A stretch of DNA of 64,000 bases from Chloracidobacterium sp. GTDB taxonomy: Bacteria > Acidobacteriota > Blastocatellia > Pyrinomonadales > Pyrinomonadaceae. The DNA lies in assembly GCA_016720705.1 (NCBI GenBank), contig JADKKB010000008.1:1-64000 (forward strand). Reading direction: 5' to 3'. The translations under genes and the position numbers were made by a program. Below the pieces are notes generated by a model that did not search any database, was not told the DNA's origin, and saw only the letters and a program-made list of their open reading frames with translations. Shown here piece after piece: positions 9,765 through 19,700 of this stretch (position 1 is the first letter of the stretch; each line of letters starts with the position of its first letter).

Positions 9765-10778
9765 TCACTGAATAAAGATCAACAAAACTCCGCATGGATC
9801 CCAGACGTGGCAAATCTTTGTATCGCCGATCATTTCCGGTTCGTCGTAACGGGCGTTTGAGTAATCGCCATCGTCGATTACTTTCTTTGCGTGTTCATGC
9901 CACGCGTGAACATCATCGACAAAGAACTTCATCATAAAATTCTCCGCCCAGTCTTTGACGTAGTAATTCTGCAGACGAAAAACTGCCCCGCCAAGACGAC
10001 AATCCATCGTTCCGCCCCAGCCTTCTGTTAGTTCGAAGCCAAGAGCGGCGTAGAAAGTCTTTGAGATAGTAAAATCTTCGGTCGGAACATAAACTACAAG
10101 CTCATTTATTGTTGGGAGTTTATTTTTGGCTTCGAATTCAAAATCTTGGGGTTCCAGTTCTTCCGTACCGAGATCATCCAGAAATGTTTTCGTCTTGTCA
10201 TCGAGCGTAGAGATGTCGGTTCCGGCTTCCAATAGAAGCCTTACGCACGTTCTTTGGTGATGAATATTATTCTTTTCATTTTTCATCAAAGGTTGAAGTG
10301 CCCAAACAAGCGGCGTGCATTTGTAGGTCTTATCAAGTTGGTTAACGTCCACTCCAGTACGGATCAATTCGTCAACTAACATGTCTCGCCCGCAATATGC
10401 AGCCCAATGCAAAGCAGTCGCCCCGTCTCTTTTATCAGACAGATCGATCCTCGCACCGTTTTGAATGTAAAAAATGCCAAGATTCTCAGCATGAAGGCTG
10501 GCAGCCGCCATTAACGGCGTATCCGCATTTTCCGTTGACGAGTCGCCGTCGATCCTTGCTCCGTGTTCGAGAAGTATTTTCGCGACCTTGACGGCTTCAT
10601 CGTCCGAAATCAATTTTGCAAAGACAGCATCACAGATTCGATGCAAAGGATGAGCCTTCGTCGAACATGGCGGACCAAGCGTGACACCGGCATTCGCTAA
10701 ACTCGGCTCTCGCGAAAGCAGACGCCTGATGCCTTCGTAATCTCGTTCTTGAACGAGCATTCTTATATCTTTTTCCAT
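9765..10778 (-). CDS. Ankyrin-repeat protein fused to a C-terminal VOC domain
   Basis: From the ATG at 10778 the protein has about 337 residues. The first about 210 hold three to four ankyrin repeats: ADTPLMAAASLHAENLGIFY, GATALHWAAYCGRDMLVDEL and CTPLVWALQPLM are clear repeat cores. The last about 115 form a VOC domain (ELVVYVPTEDFTISKTFYAA to HVWDPCGVLLIFIQ). Ankyrin repeats normally bind proteins, while VOC domains bind metals and small molecules, so this is an unusual pairing. The frame stays open upstream to a GTG at 10886, but that stretch overlaps the frame of the AbiEii remnant, so I prefer the internal ATG. No function can be named. Confidence 0.7.
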   Translation of the reverse strand: MEKDIRMLVQERDYEGIRRLLSREPSLANAGVTLGPPCSTKAHPLHRICDAVFAKLISDDEAVKVAKILLEHGARIDGDSSTENADTPLMAAASLHAENLGIFYIQNGARIDLSDKRDGATALHWAAYCGRDMLVDELIRTGVDVNQLDKTYKCTPLVWALQPLMKNEKNNIHHQRTCVRLLLEAGTDISTLDDKTKTFLDDLGTEELEPQDFEFEAKNKLPTINELVVYVPTEDFTISKTFYAALGFELTEGWGGTMDCRLGGAVFRLQNYYVKDWAENFMMKFFVDDVHAWHEHAKKVIDDGDYSNARYDEPEMIGDTKICHVWDPCGVLLIFIQ

Positions 10779-10789
10779 CACTTTGTCTA

Positions 10790-11183
10790 GATTATAAGAC
10801 AATTCGCGAATGTTCGAAACGTCGCACGCCGCCGTATTCGTCTTGTGTCCCGAGATCAACCTGATCTTCGAAACGAAACCAAACACAGTCGTTCAAATCC
10901 GTCTCGGCACTTCGTTTGGCGCATTTCAGGATCGATTCGACATCTGACTTTACAATCAAGGCATCGACATCTCCCGTGTATCGTGCAGAGTTATAGACTT
11001 TAAGGCCAAACGAATCCGCCCCCGGAAGACAAGATGTTTTTGAAGCTCTGCGTCAGCGGTCAGCCGTGCAACAAGCCGTTCGAGAATGAACGCCGTTTCC
11101 AGATTCTGAAACGGCACACCGATCTCAACACTCAGGTTTATGAGCCTTTGCCGCACTGAAGTGCCTTTTGCTTTGGTGGTCAT
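10790..11183 (-). pseudogene. Truncated AbiEii-family toxin (nucleotidyltransferase)
   Basis: The start overlaps the AbiEi stop by four bases, as in many AbiE pairs. The N-terminus (MTTKAKGTSVRQRLINLS, then FILERLVARL and LVFRG) is AbiEii-like. After one frameshift near 11018 it continues YNSARYTGDVDALI, which matches the GS-x10-DxD-type nucleotidyltransferase site in poor form, then WFRFEDQVDLGTQDEYGGVR. It stops at about 10792, giving about 130 residues against the usual 220-300. The C-terminal half is missing and the ankyrin-VOC gene begins 14 bases later. A toxin of this length is probably inactive. The frameshift may be a sequence error, but the truncation is not explained by one. Confidence 0.6.
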
Positions 11184-11755
11184 GGCACGATGACCTCCAG
11201 ATGTTTGGTCAGTACCGATTCAAGTTCAAGCTCTTTTGCGGCTTTTGCAAGTTTGGCTTCGGTTGTCTTTCTTGTTGCAAGGGCCTCGCGGGCGGCCTTT
11301 ATTGCTGTTCGTTCACCTATCTTTGTGATGAATTTGAGAGCCTCCAGGACCGCCCGTTCGACTGTGACGATTCGATAGCCCTTTTCATCCACGATCTGTT
11401 TGTCGAGCCTCGTTTTTGTTCGAATCAGTTTATAACCGGTTTCTCGGGTTCTTTTCTCCGGAGGAACCATTACCCATATTTCTCCCGGCACTTGTTCGGC
11501 AAGGTTGTAATGAGATAGAGCTGAAAGGCCCCCAATTGCTGAACCCGGCCCAAACTTTGAATACGCGATTTGGAATCCTACATCTTTATCCAGCGACGCC
11601 TTGGGATGGAGGTAGATCCCACGACCGATACGAACGAGGTCCTTTGCAGCGACAAGCCGGGATATGTCTTGCTGACTAATTCCCACGGACTTACCTTGAG
11701 CCAGTGTAAAGACCCCGAGTTTTTTGATTTGTGGCTGCCGTCGCTTGTCCATCAT
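11180..11755 (-). CDS. AbiEi-family antitoxin / transcriptional regulator
   Basis: A 191-residue protein with an N-terminal winged-helix region (GKSVGISQQDISRLVAAKDL, then RIGRGIYLHP) and a C-terminal AbiEi_4-like domain (ALSHYNLAEQVPGEIWVMVP, then TVERAVLEALKFI). AbiEi is the antitoxin of the type IV AbiE system: it represses the operon and counters the AbiEii nucleotidyltransferase. The ORF is intact and overlaps the downstream toxin start by four bases. Since the toxin looks truncated, this may be a relic of a phage-defence or stabilisation module. The family call is good. Confidence 0.8.
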   Translation of the reverse strand: MMDKRRQPQIKKLGVFTLAQGKSVGISQQDISRLVAAKDLVRIGRGIYLHPKASLDKDVGFQIAYSKFGPGSAIGGLSALSHYNLAEQVPGEIWVMVPPEKRTRETGYKLIRTKTRLDKQIVDEKGYRIVTVERAVLEALKFITKIGERTAIKAAREALATRKTTEAKLAKAAKELELESVLTKHLEVIVP

Positions 11756-11828
11756 TTAAAGGATGCGGTGAAAAGTGACATTTGTCAATGAATAATGTCG
11801 CTATGCACCACATTGGGAATTCAAGAAG

Positions 11829-13002
11829 ATGCCATCACACAATAACAAAGAAGCGGTAGGAAAGAAGCGGAAAAGTATGGCAACCGGATACCAACGAGTA
11901 TCGAGAAGATCTCCGTGCCGAATTTGCGGAAAACCGGACTGGTGCAGCACAACCAAAGATCACAACATCGCATTCTGTGCCCGTTCCGCGACAAATGCCG
12001 ATAGACTCAGTAGCAAAGGTTGGGGCATCTTTTATAACGACATTCGAAACCCATCCAGAGCCGGTCCAGTCTCAGCCAAAAAAGAAACTTTCACGCTCAA
12101 AATCAACTTCTGTAGCCTCCATCGAAATCAGGGATAGGATCTATCAGAGACTCATTAAGCTTTCGCCACTGCCGGCAAACGGCAAATAATTTACGGTAAC
12201 GAATGGCTGTTTAGACAAGGGCAGGAATTCGGACGCTGCGGAATACTTCCCAAAATTAGTTATCGAAAGACATCGTCTAGTCCGATTGCTTATTGAGTTA
12301 CTGGTAAAAGAAGAAGGTACTATTCCGCCTTTCAAAGGTATTCCCGGATTTTGGCGAGGACTGAACCGAAGACCACGACTGGGTAGTGATTTCGACTATG
12401 ACGCCGATCTTCTTCTGATTCCATTCTTAGATTCGACTGGATTGATTCAGGCTTGCCAGCTCAAAGCTATCGGAAAGGCTAAGAATACGCCCGGAAAGTA
12501 TCAATGGCTGTCGTCGATCGGAAAGCGTGAAGGATGTAGTTCTGGCACACCGCTTCATCACGAAGGCTCTATAGGTTTCAGAGGAAAGACGACTAAGACG
12601 GTGCTTGTTACCGAAGGTGTACTGAAAGCCGTGACCGCCCAACACTTCCTGCCGGATCGATACGTCGTCGCGAGTGGCGGAGTCGCAACATCGCATCAGG
12701 AAATTGTTAAAGTCGCGCGGCAAAAGATTCTGGAAATCGCATTCGACGCAGATTGCTTCACAAATCCACATGTAGCGAGAGCATTGGCTTCACTACTCGC
12801 TCTTCGGATTCGGGAACAGCAGTTCTTGTCCTGCGACAAACCTACAAAAATTCTCGCGTGGGATAGCCGTTTCAAAGGTATTGACGACGCTCTGATCGCC
12901 GGAGCCTCTCTAAAATATCTGGAAGTTTCCGATTGGCTTGGATTGCTGACTCCTGAATGCTTAGACGAGGCTAGCCATCAACTGGCCAGAATCTTGCCAT
13001 AA
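11829..13002 (+). CDS. Zinc-finger / DUF3854 primase-like replication protein (frameshifted)
   Basis: The N-terminus has a zinc-knuckle (SPCRICGKPDWCSTTKD, with FCAR about 20 residues later), as in CHC2-type primases. After frame slips near 12050-12130 and near 12190 it runs into a DUF3854 domain. This shows IPGFWRG, LLIPFLDSTGLIQACQLK, YQWLSSIGK and the toprim-like VLVTEGVLKA and EIAFDAD. These pieces join to about 385 residues. DUF3854 proteins occur on conjugative elements and phages and are thought to act in DNA replication or priming. The next gene starts 27 bases on. Both flanks of each break show the same family, so I treat the gene as functional in life. Confidence 0.6.
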
Positions 13003-13029
13003 GAAAATTAGCGGCTGACAGTTCGCGTC

Positions 13030-14001
13030 GTGAGCGAGCCAACCGTTTCCCGTACCACATTAAGCGATCTCATCGAACAAGTCGCAGGGATTATCGACAG
13101 CGACCGAACGGTCTCCAACAAAGAACTTATTCAGATCTGCAATGGATGTGGTGGGTTTGATGACAAAGTCGATGCTCATATCTATCACGAGATAGCTGAA
13201 ACTTCGTTGAATCTACTCATTCTGAAAAAGTACGGACATGATCTACTGGCATCAACGAATCCAGTCGAAGGAGTTTCGACTGTCTTAAGACCTTTACAAA
13301 AAAGGCTTCCGACGCAGACCTGGCGAAGTGAAACGCAGATCGCCTATCAACAGTTCTCGACGCCGGTTACTATTGCATTTCTAGCCACCTATCTCTTACA
13401 CGTTCGGCTCAGTGAAACAGTTCTCGAACCTTCCTGTGGTACGGGTTGTCTTGCGGTATGGGCGTTTGCTGCTGGAGCCAAAGTGATAGCTAACGAGATC
13501 GACCCTAGGAGGAGAGGCTCGGCTTTGGCGTTGGGGTTCCAGCCATATTCTTTCGATGCAGAGTTCATCGACGATCTTCTGCCTGAGGATTTACTCCCTG
13601 ACATAGTTCTCGCTAATCCGCCGTTCTCTTCGACTGGCGGCCGTGTGAAAAATAACAGTCTCGAGTTCGGGTTTCGTCATATCGAATCAGCATTACGAAG
13701 GCTAAAGAAAGGCGGGCGATTCGCGGTGATACTTGGTGAGAGCGGTTCTCCGAGATCCCGCAATGGAAATCGGTTCTGGGAATATCTTTCCCCTGAAATA
13801 CAGGTAAGAGCTTCCATCGAACTGCCTGGGCGGGAGTTCTACTCCAACGGAACGAGCGTCAAGACGACGCTAATTCTCGGCACCAAGTCGCCTGCGATCG
13901 ATACGCCGCTAAGTTTACAACTTGAAGCGGCTCCGCATATTGTTGCTCACTCGGTCGAGGATGCCTTCGAACAAGCCATATCGTTAAATCTCCGTTTTTG
14001 A
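13030..14001 (+). CDS. DNA adenine-methylase-like protein (NPPF motif)
   Basis: The 323-residue protein starts at GTG 13030. It has a class I SAM-methyltransferase fold with motif I VLEPSCGTGCLAVWA (residues 131-145), an acidic motif ANEIDP, and catalytic motif IV NPPF (196-199), typical of N6-adenine methylases. There is no target-recognition domain of useful size. It is directly followed (15 bases) by a strawberry-notch helicase. In phage P1 DarB and many plasmid and ICE proteins these two activities sit in one polypeptide. I infer an anti-restriction or DNA-processing role for the pair. Methylation specificity cannot be read from sequence. Confidence 0.75.
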   Translation: MSEPTVSRTTLSDLIEQVAGIIDSDRTVSNKELIQICNGCGGFDDKVDAHIYHEIAETSLNLLILKKYGHDLLASTNPVEGVSTVLRPLQKRLPTQTWRSETQIAYQQFSTPVTIAFLATYLLHVRLSETVLEPSCGTGCLAVWAFAAGAKVIANEIDPRRRGSALALGFQPYSFDAEFIDDLLPEDLLPDIVLANPPFSSTGGRVKNNSLEFGFRHIESALRRLKKGGRFAVILGESGSPRSRNGNRFWEYLSPEIQVRASIELPGREFYSNGTSVKTTLILGTKSPAIDTPLSLQLEAAPHIVAHSVEDAFEQAISLNLRF

Positions 14002-14016
14002 CCAATAGAAAAAGCA

Positions 14017-17000
14017 ATGTATTCCATTCAAGAACGAAGTTCGGAAGGACTTCCTGCGGCTGTACTTACTTCGAGCAATACGACCCCAACCGTAGCGCAT
14101 CATTCCCAACCTGATCTAGACATAAACATTTATTCCCCGCGATTTATTACCGGCGGCTCGCCACATCCGGGAGTGATTGTTGAACCTCCGGGCCTCGCCA
14201 ATGTTGAACCGCCACCGCTTCGTTACCGGCCGCGACTTCCAAAGTACCTGTCAGAGACCGGAAAGCTCTCGGCAATGCAATTGGAGAGGATCATTTATGC
14301 GGGACAGGCACATGAGCAGCGTCTTGCGGACGGTTCGCGAGCGGGCATCAGCATCGGCGACGGAACCGGAACCGGCAAGACGGCGACGCTTGCGGGGATC
14401 ATTCTGGACAACTGGTTCCAGGGACGGCGGCGAGCCGTTTGGTTTTCAGTAAAGGCCGATCTGATCGAAGCTGTCTCCGATGAGTTTAAAAGACTTGGGC
14501 TGACGCCGCCGATCAAGCTGATCAATGACTTTCCAACCGATCAGGAGATAGACATTCAGGACGGAATTGTTTTCTGCACATATCGATCGCTAATAGCCAG
14601 ATCGAAAAAGGGCAATAAACGGCTCGATCAGATAACCCGTTGGCTTGGAGCAAACGGAGTCGTGATCTTCGATGAAGGGCATAAGGCTAAGTACGCTTTT
14701 GCCGACGACCGCGGCAAATCTACACAGACAGGAGCCGCCGTACTTGAGATCCAGAATCCAGAAAGGTTTCCGGATGTGAGAGTGGTCTACTCTTCCGCGA
14801 CATCGGCAGGTGAGGTGCGACATCTCGCTTATATGTCACGGCTTGGTTTGTGGGGAGCAGGAACTAACTTTCCGATAGGATTCGAGCAGTTCGCTGAAGA
14901 GATCGAATCCGGAGGTGTCGGTGCTCTGGAGATGGTGTGTCGTGACCTTAAAGCGATGGGACGATACCTGTGCGGCAACCTGAGTATGGGAACCGATCCG
15001 GAGTCGGGCCTGTCGGTTGAGTTTCGTGAGGTGATTCATAAACTCACGCCTGCTCAGCGAAGGATGTACGACAACATGGCCCAGGGCTGGCAGGAAGTCT
15101 TTCGGAATATCCATCGAGCCTTGGATCTAACTAACTCCGGCAAGGCCACCCGAAGCAGTGCTCTCAATCAGTTCTGGGCAGAGCATCAACGCTGCTTTCG
15201 CAATCTGATCACAGCATTTAAGGTTCCGACGCTGATCCGCGAGATCGAAGATGCACTCAGCAGAAAAGAGTCAATTGTGGTGTCGATAACGGGCACGGGC
15301 GAGAGCCAGACCAAAAAGCAGATCGAAAGGGCAGCAGATCAGGAAGAAGCGATTGACAGTCTCGATTTTAGTCCGAGAGAAACTCTTACTCGACTCGTCG
15401 CAAATTGTTTCCCAACCGCGTGTTTTCAGGAAAGAACCAATCAATACAGCGGAACGATCGAATACATCCCTCTCATTGACGCAAATGGTAATCAGGTCGA
15501 GAGTCGAGCAGCTTTGCAACTGAGGTCGGAGCTTTTGGATAAGCTGTCAATTCTGGAAGTTCCCGAGCATCCGCTTGATCAACTCGTTAACTATTTCGGG
15601 GTAGAGAATATTGCAGAGATGACCGGACGGAAGAAACGCCTGATCCGGACGGCGAAAGGCACACTGGAGTATCGGCCGCGCCAACTTGCTGGTGTCCCTT
15701 CAAAGCTTATCAACCTCCATGAAAAGAATGCCTTTCAGAATGGTGATAAACGGATCGCGGTCATGTCCGAAGTGGCATCGACCGGAGACAGTCTTCATGC
15801 AGGCAAATCCGTTGGGAATCAGCAGAGACGTCTTCATATCGCTGCGGAGCTAAAATGGTCAGCCGATAAACAGATCCAGGACTTCGGGCGCACACATCGG
15901 ACAGGTCAAGTGGCACCGCCAGTCTATCTGCTTGTCTTCACGGAACTCGGCGGTGAGAAAAGGTTCTCCTCAACTATCGCCCGAAGGCTTGGCAATATGG
16001 GAGCCCTTACAAAGGGCGACCGGCGTGCCGAAAAGGCCGGCAACCTTGATAAATATAATCTTGAATCCAGAGAAGGGCGTTCGGCATTAAGTGTTGTACT
16101 CACTGGCATCATGAAAGGCCGGGAGATCGAGGGGCTCGAAGATCCGAAACAGGCGCTGAGAGATATGGGTCTTGTTAAGACGGTCGATGGTGACGAGCAG
16201 ATCCCCGACAGCGAAAAGACAAATATTCCTCGATTCCTAAACAGGCTGCTTTCGCTTGAGGTGGACCGGCAAAATGCGCTATTCGACTACTTCTATTCAA
16301 CATTCCTCGAAACCATTGAATATCTAAAGCAGAAAGGAAAACTCGATGACGGAATGGAAGACCTGAAAGCGATGTCAGTCGCCATCTCGGGATCGCCCCA
16401 GGTTCTTAATTCAGATCCCCTGACCGGAGCAAAGACGGTTTATTACAAATTGGAACTTAAAGTCGCGACGACGCCGGCAAGATATCTTGACATGGCGGCC
16501 AGCGAGATACACCAGTTCTATCAGGACCGGCGAGACGGATCGTTTATATCGGTCAGAAGAACTTTATCCCATACTGATCCCGGAAACAGGGGAACGGTAT
16601 CAGATGTTCTCGATAACAAAGCCTTCCGGCCGCAACGTAGCCTATTTACGCGAGAGCGAGTTGAATCAGCGGTATCGGATCGTTCCGAAAACCAAGGCGG
16701 AAGACTGGTGGATCAAAGAGGAGACCAAGATACCTGAATTTGAGAACAGGACCGTCCATATTCTCAGCGGTGCATTGCTTCCCATATGGAAATATCTTAA
16801 GACACTCAGCCACGATGCGCTGAATATCGTTCGAACCACCACTGATGACGGTACGAGGCTCGTTGGCGTGAAGATATCGGAAGAATGGCTCAGAGATATC
16901 CGTCAGCACTTTGGCCTTCGATCAAGTATTCCAACAACGGCGAATGAAGTAATGCGAGTAGTCGATTTTGAAAAGAACAGCGTCAATTTGATCGACGATG

Positions 17001-17380
17001 TCACCGTGCGGTCATCGCGGTTTCAGGGTCAACTGCTCACAGAAATTTGTCCTTCCACTTTCGAGCAGATCAGAGAACTACGTGGAATGGGACTCGTCAA
17101 TATCGTACAGCACGGGCGCCAGAGATTCTTTCTTCCACAGGAATCACCAGGGCTCGCTCTTGAAAAAGTCTTGTTTCTTTATCCGCCGGAATCGACAAGC
17201 ATATCGTTTCTTCCGGAATTACAGGCCGCAACCGAGGAACTCACAAAACAGGAACCTGTAATCCTACCAGAATGGCTTATCGAACCAGCTCTCGAATCCG
17301 TGACCAGTCTCGGCGGCTCCGCGAAAGTGTTTGTAGATCAGAACGGTATTCCGCTATTGAACGAAACATTCGCGATGTAA
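14017..17380 (+). CDS. Strawberry-notch-type SF2 helicase, DarB-like (one frameshift)
   Basis: The protein is about 1,120 residues once a frameshift near 16550 is bridged; the downstream part continues in the frame read from 16487 to 17380. Walker A is DGTGTGKTATL (about residues 115-125), the DEAH-like box is VIFDEGHKAK, and the C-terminal helicase lobe has EVASTGDSLHA and IQDFGRTHRTGQ with the arginine finger. Together these define the strawberry-notch NTPase family. These proteins occur in phages and conjugative elements together with adenine methylases, as here. The extra C-terminal region (from about 16740) ends with VQHGRQRFFLP and is uncharacterised. An intrinsic terminator follows 35 bases after the stop. 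Confidence 0.8.
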
Positions 17381-17414
17381 AAAAAATCAGAAAAAAAGGG
17401 CATATAAAAGGTAA

Positions 17415-17438
17415 CCACCGCGTTTATCGCGGGTTTTT
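17415..17438 (+). terminator. Intrinsic terminator after the helicase gene
   Basis: A short GC hairpin (CCGCG, loop TTTAT, CGCGG at 17418-17432) is followed by GTTTTT. It lies 35 bases after the helicase stop and would end the primase-methylase-helicase transcript. Confidence 0.6.
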
Positions 17439-17554
17439 AGTTATGCAGGCTTAAGTATCGAAAGGGTGAATCGGGTTTTTCTCGCACGGGAAGACCGGAT
17501 TTGTAGCCGAAACAGCTCTGCAAGCCGAAAGTTGTTCGTGGGAGAAGTTACCTT

Positions 17555-18304
17555 ATGGCCGATAATTATGTTGATGACAGTGCTTTCAAGGGAAGGTCGA
17601 TCTTGGATGAAAAAATCCTCCTATTCGCCAGAGTTCCGCATTACGTCCTCATTACTGGGGAAAGAGGCACTGGAAAGACAACCATTGCCCACCAAATGCA
17701 CGATCTTAGTCCCAGGTCGAAACGAGATTTTGTAAGCGTCAACTGCGCCAGTTTTACGTCTGAACTTTTGGAGTCAGAGCTTTTTGGATACGAGCGAGGT
17801 GCCTTCACCGGTGCAATCGCTGCGAAAGCGGGTCTGTTCGAAGCCGCACAAGGCGGAACACTCTTCCTCGACGAGATCGGAGAACTCTCGCTTGGACTTC
17901 AGGCGAAGTTTCTGAAAGCGGTCGAAGAAAGACGCATTCGTCGGGTTGGCGGAACGATGGAACGCGAAATTGATGTGCGGGTTGTTGCTGCGACTTCAAG
18001 AGATCTCCGATCAATGGTCAAGAACGGGACATTTAGGGCCGATCTCTTCGACCGTCTGAATATCCTACAGCTTGAAACCTTGCCGCTTCGTTATCAAAAG
18101 GAAAGAATTGTCGAGACATTCCTCGACCAGCTAGAGACCGATAGAGGCACTATAGGGATTGAGGAGCCTCTGCAAATCGAAAAAGAAGTTCTTGTAGCGA
18201 TCCAGGAACTCGAATGGAAGGGGAACTATCGAGAGATTAGAAATTTCGCAACCCGCCTTGCAGTCGAAACCATTGACGAACCGGCGATTGCGTTTTGGGT
18301 TTGA
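17555..18304 (+). CDS. Stand-alone sigma-54-activator-type AAA+ ATPase
   Basis: At 249 residues this is essentially only the central domain of an NtrC-type activator. It has Walker A GERGTGKTT (35-43), the GAFTGA loop (82-87) that contacts sigma-54, Walker B GTLFLDE (101-107), and RADLFDRLNIL with the conserved arginine region. There is no receiver or other sensor domain at the N-terminus. The C-terminus ends shortly after WKGNYREIRNFATRLA, without the Fis-type helix-turn-helix. It may act from solution or with a partner, as some single-domain activators do, or it may use the fold for something else. It has its own leader (17439-17554) and a terminator downstream. Confidence 0.8.
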   Translation: MADNYVDDSAFKGRSILDEKILLFARVPHYVLITGERGTGKTTIAHQMHDLSPRSKRDFVSVNCASFTSELLESELFGYERGAFTGAIAAKAGLFEAAQGGTLFLDEIGELSLGLQAKFLKAVEERRIRRVGGTMEREIDVRVVAATSRDLRSMVKNGTFRADLFDRLNILQLETLPLRYQKERIVETFLDQLETDRGTIGIEEPLQIEKEVLVAIQELEWKGNYREIRNFATRLAVETIDEPAIAFWV

Positions 18305-18399
18305 GAATACGAATAAAAAGGCGAACTGATGAAATAATCTTGTCGTCCAGTTTTGCGTTGAGTGAAGTGTGGGTGCGATGCCCGCAAATAGTTCCACTA

Positions 18400-18430
18400 G
18401 GTCACGTTATCAACGTGGCCTTCTTCTTTT
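18400..18430 (+). terminator. Intrinsic terminator between AAA+ gene and RM system
   Basis: A nine-pair stem GGTCACGTT / AACGTGGCC (one G-T pair, 3-base loop) at 18400-18420 is followed by TTCTTCTTTT. It separates the sigma-54-type gene from the restriction-modification controller. Confidence 0.7.
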
Positions 18431-18459
18431 AATCCTCAAAACTTCCATCGGACCGTTGT

Positions 18460-18485
18460 GACGATTTGTCCGTGGACAAATTGTC
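18460..18485 (+). promoter_or_regulatory. Tandem C-box operator of the restriction-modification controller
   Basis: Two copies of GAC-N5-GTC (18460-18470 and 18475-18485) are separated by CGTG. This is the exact architecture of the tandem operators bound by controller (C) proteins of type II restriction-modification systems, such as the Esp1396I/AhdI class. The core ATTTGTCC-GT-GGACAAAT is a perfect inverted repeat. The site lies 22 bases before the ATG of the XRE-type gene at 18508. By analogy with studied systems it should give first activation and then repression of the C and endonuclease genes. Confidence 0.75.
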
Positions 18486-18507
18486 TGCACGCTTCAAACT
18501 AAATCAT

Positions 18508-18718
18508 ATGAATAACTTACTCACCACTCTCGGTGAACGGATTCGTTTTCATCGAGAACAGCTTGGTTTGTCTCAAGAAAAGCTAGCCGAGAAATGCTTT
18601 TGACCGCACATACATCAGCCTTTTGGAACGCGGAAAGCGAAATCCATCTTTTACAAATCTTCATCGTCTTGCGGAAGGCCTTGAAACCACTCTTTCACAG
18701 CTAATCGAGAAACTATAA
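18508..18718 (+). CDS. XRE-family controller (C) protein of the RM system (frameshifted)
   Basis: A small helix-turn-helix protein of about 70 residues. The first part reads LGERIRFHREQLGLSQEKLA. A one-base loss near 18598 (in the TGCTTTTGACC stretch) breaks the frame, after which it continues RTYISLLERGKRNPSF, LHRLAEGLETTLSQL and ends IEKL TAA at 18716. The size and the RTYISxLERGxRNPS pattern are those of C proteins that time expression of a restriction endonuclease. The stop overlaps the endonuclease ATG (TAATG), so the two are co-translated. The C-box upstream strongly supports the role. The break is probably an assembly indel. Confidence 0.75.
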
Positions 18719-19700
18719 TGGCACTGACACCAATAGACGAGCAACACGCGCTTCAAATTCAAGCAGGAACAATAGGACGCAAGGCAGGACACGCGTTCGA
18801 AGACGAGATTACACTTCGAATCAATTCTCTTGAAAAGCCTTATACAGCCACGACGGGGATCGGCGACAACTCGCATGTAATCAAGGGGCGACCTGAATTG
18901 CTACTTCTTGATTATGTTTGCACCCGGCTCGGGCTCACAACTATAACGAATGTTGTCGCTCTTTCGACCGGAGCACTTGCAACTTCCGAAGACGGTAAAA
19001 AATGGCTTGAGGTAAATGGTGTTAAAGTTTCCAAATGCAAGAGTGACCTTATTCTGACAATAACCACTACGACGGGTGATCTAATTACCGCTGGCATTTC
19101 AACAAAGCAATGTAGCAACAAAAACCCGACGAACGCTCAGTTGTTTTTCACAACGGCGCGCAGTTTTTGTTTGCTTCTTAGAAGTAACGGTATCGCTGTT
19201 TCGAACGACGCTGAAAATGCCTTGCGTCAGTTCTGTGGAGATGCTGGTTTTCGCCCCTTAGACACTCCAGAACTTATCGCTGGTCGCCAGACTGATCCAC
19301 GACGTTTTTTCTGGGAAGAGATTGCAGATGATGGAAAACAGGAATGGGAAGCAATCTTCGCTGACGGACAGGATGCTATCACTCGCTTGTTATTACAAAA
19401 GCTTATCTTAACGATCCTTTCGCTCCCGACTTTGTTCTACACAAGACGAGGCTGGCTGAATCTTGGGAAACCACCGAACTAGCTCTTTACTCTATCGACG
19501 AACTTGTCGAACTCTCAAGGAACTATGCAGGGTTTGTACTTAAGCCCTATTCTGTAAAGAAAGGGAGCTACCGTGATCCCGTTGGCGTTAGCCACGAAGC
19601 CCCTAGATTTGGAATCGTTCAAATGCAACGAGGTGGTCAATCTCAACACCCGACCCAACTTCAGTTCAATCTAAAGGCTGGCTACTTTTACGAGATTTAG
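18718..19700 (+). CDS. Type II restriction endonuclease candidate (one frameshift)
   Basis: From ATG 18718 the frame runs to about 19400, then slips by one base and continues to TAG at 19698-19700, giving about 327 residues. I recognise no specific endonuclease subfamily. Acidic and lysine residues that could form a PD-(D/E)XK-type site occur around ISTKQCSNKN and upstream KSDLILTI (residues about 107-140). The role is inferred from context: it overlaps the controller gene and is convergent with a cytosine-C5 methyltransferase, whose stop it overlaps by 30 bases. This C-R / M layout is standard. The recognition site is unknown. Confidence 0.6.
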
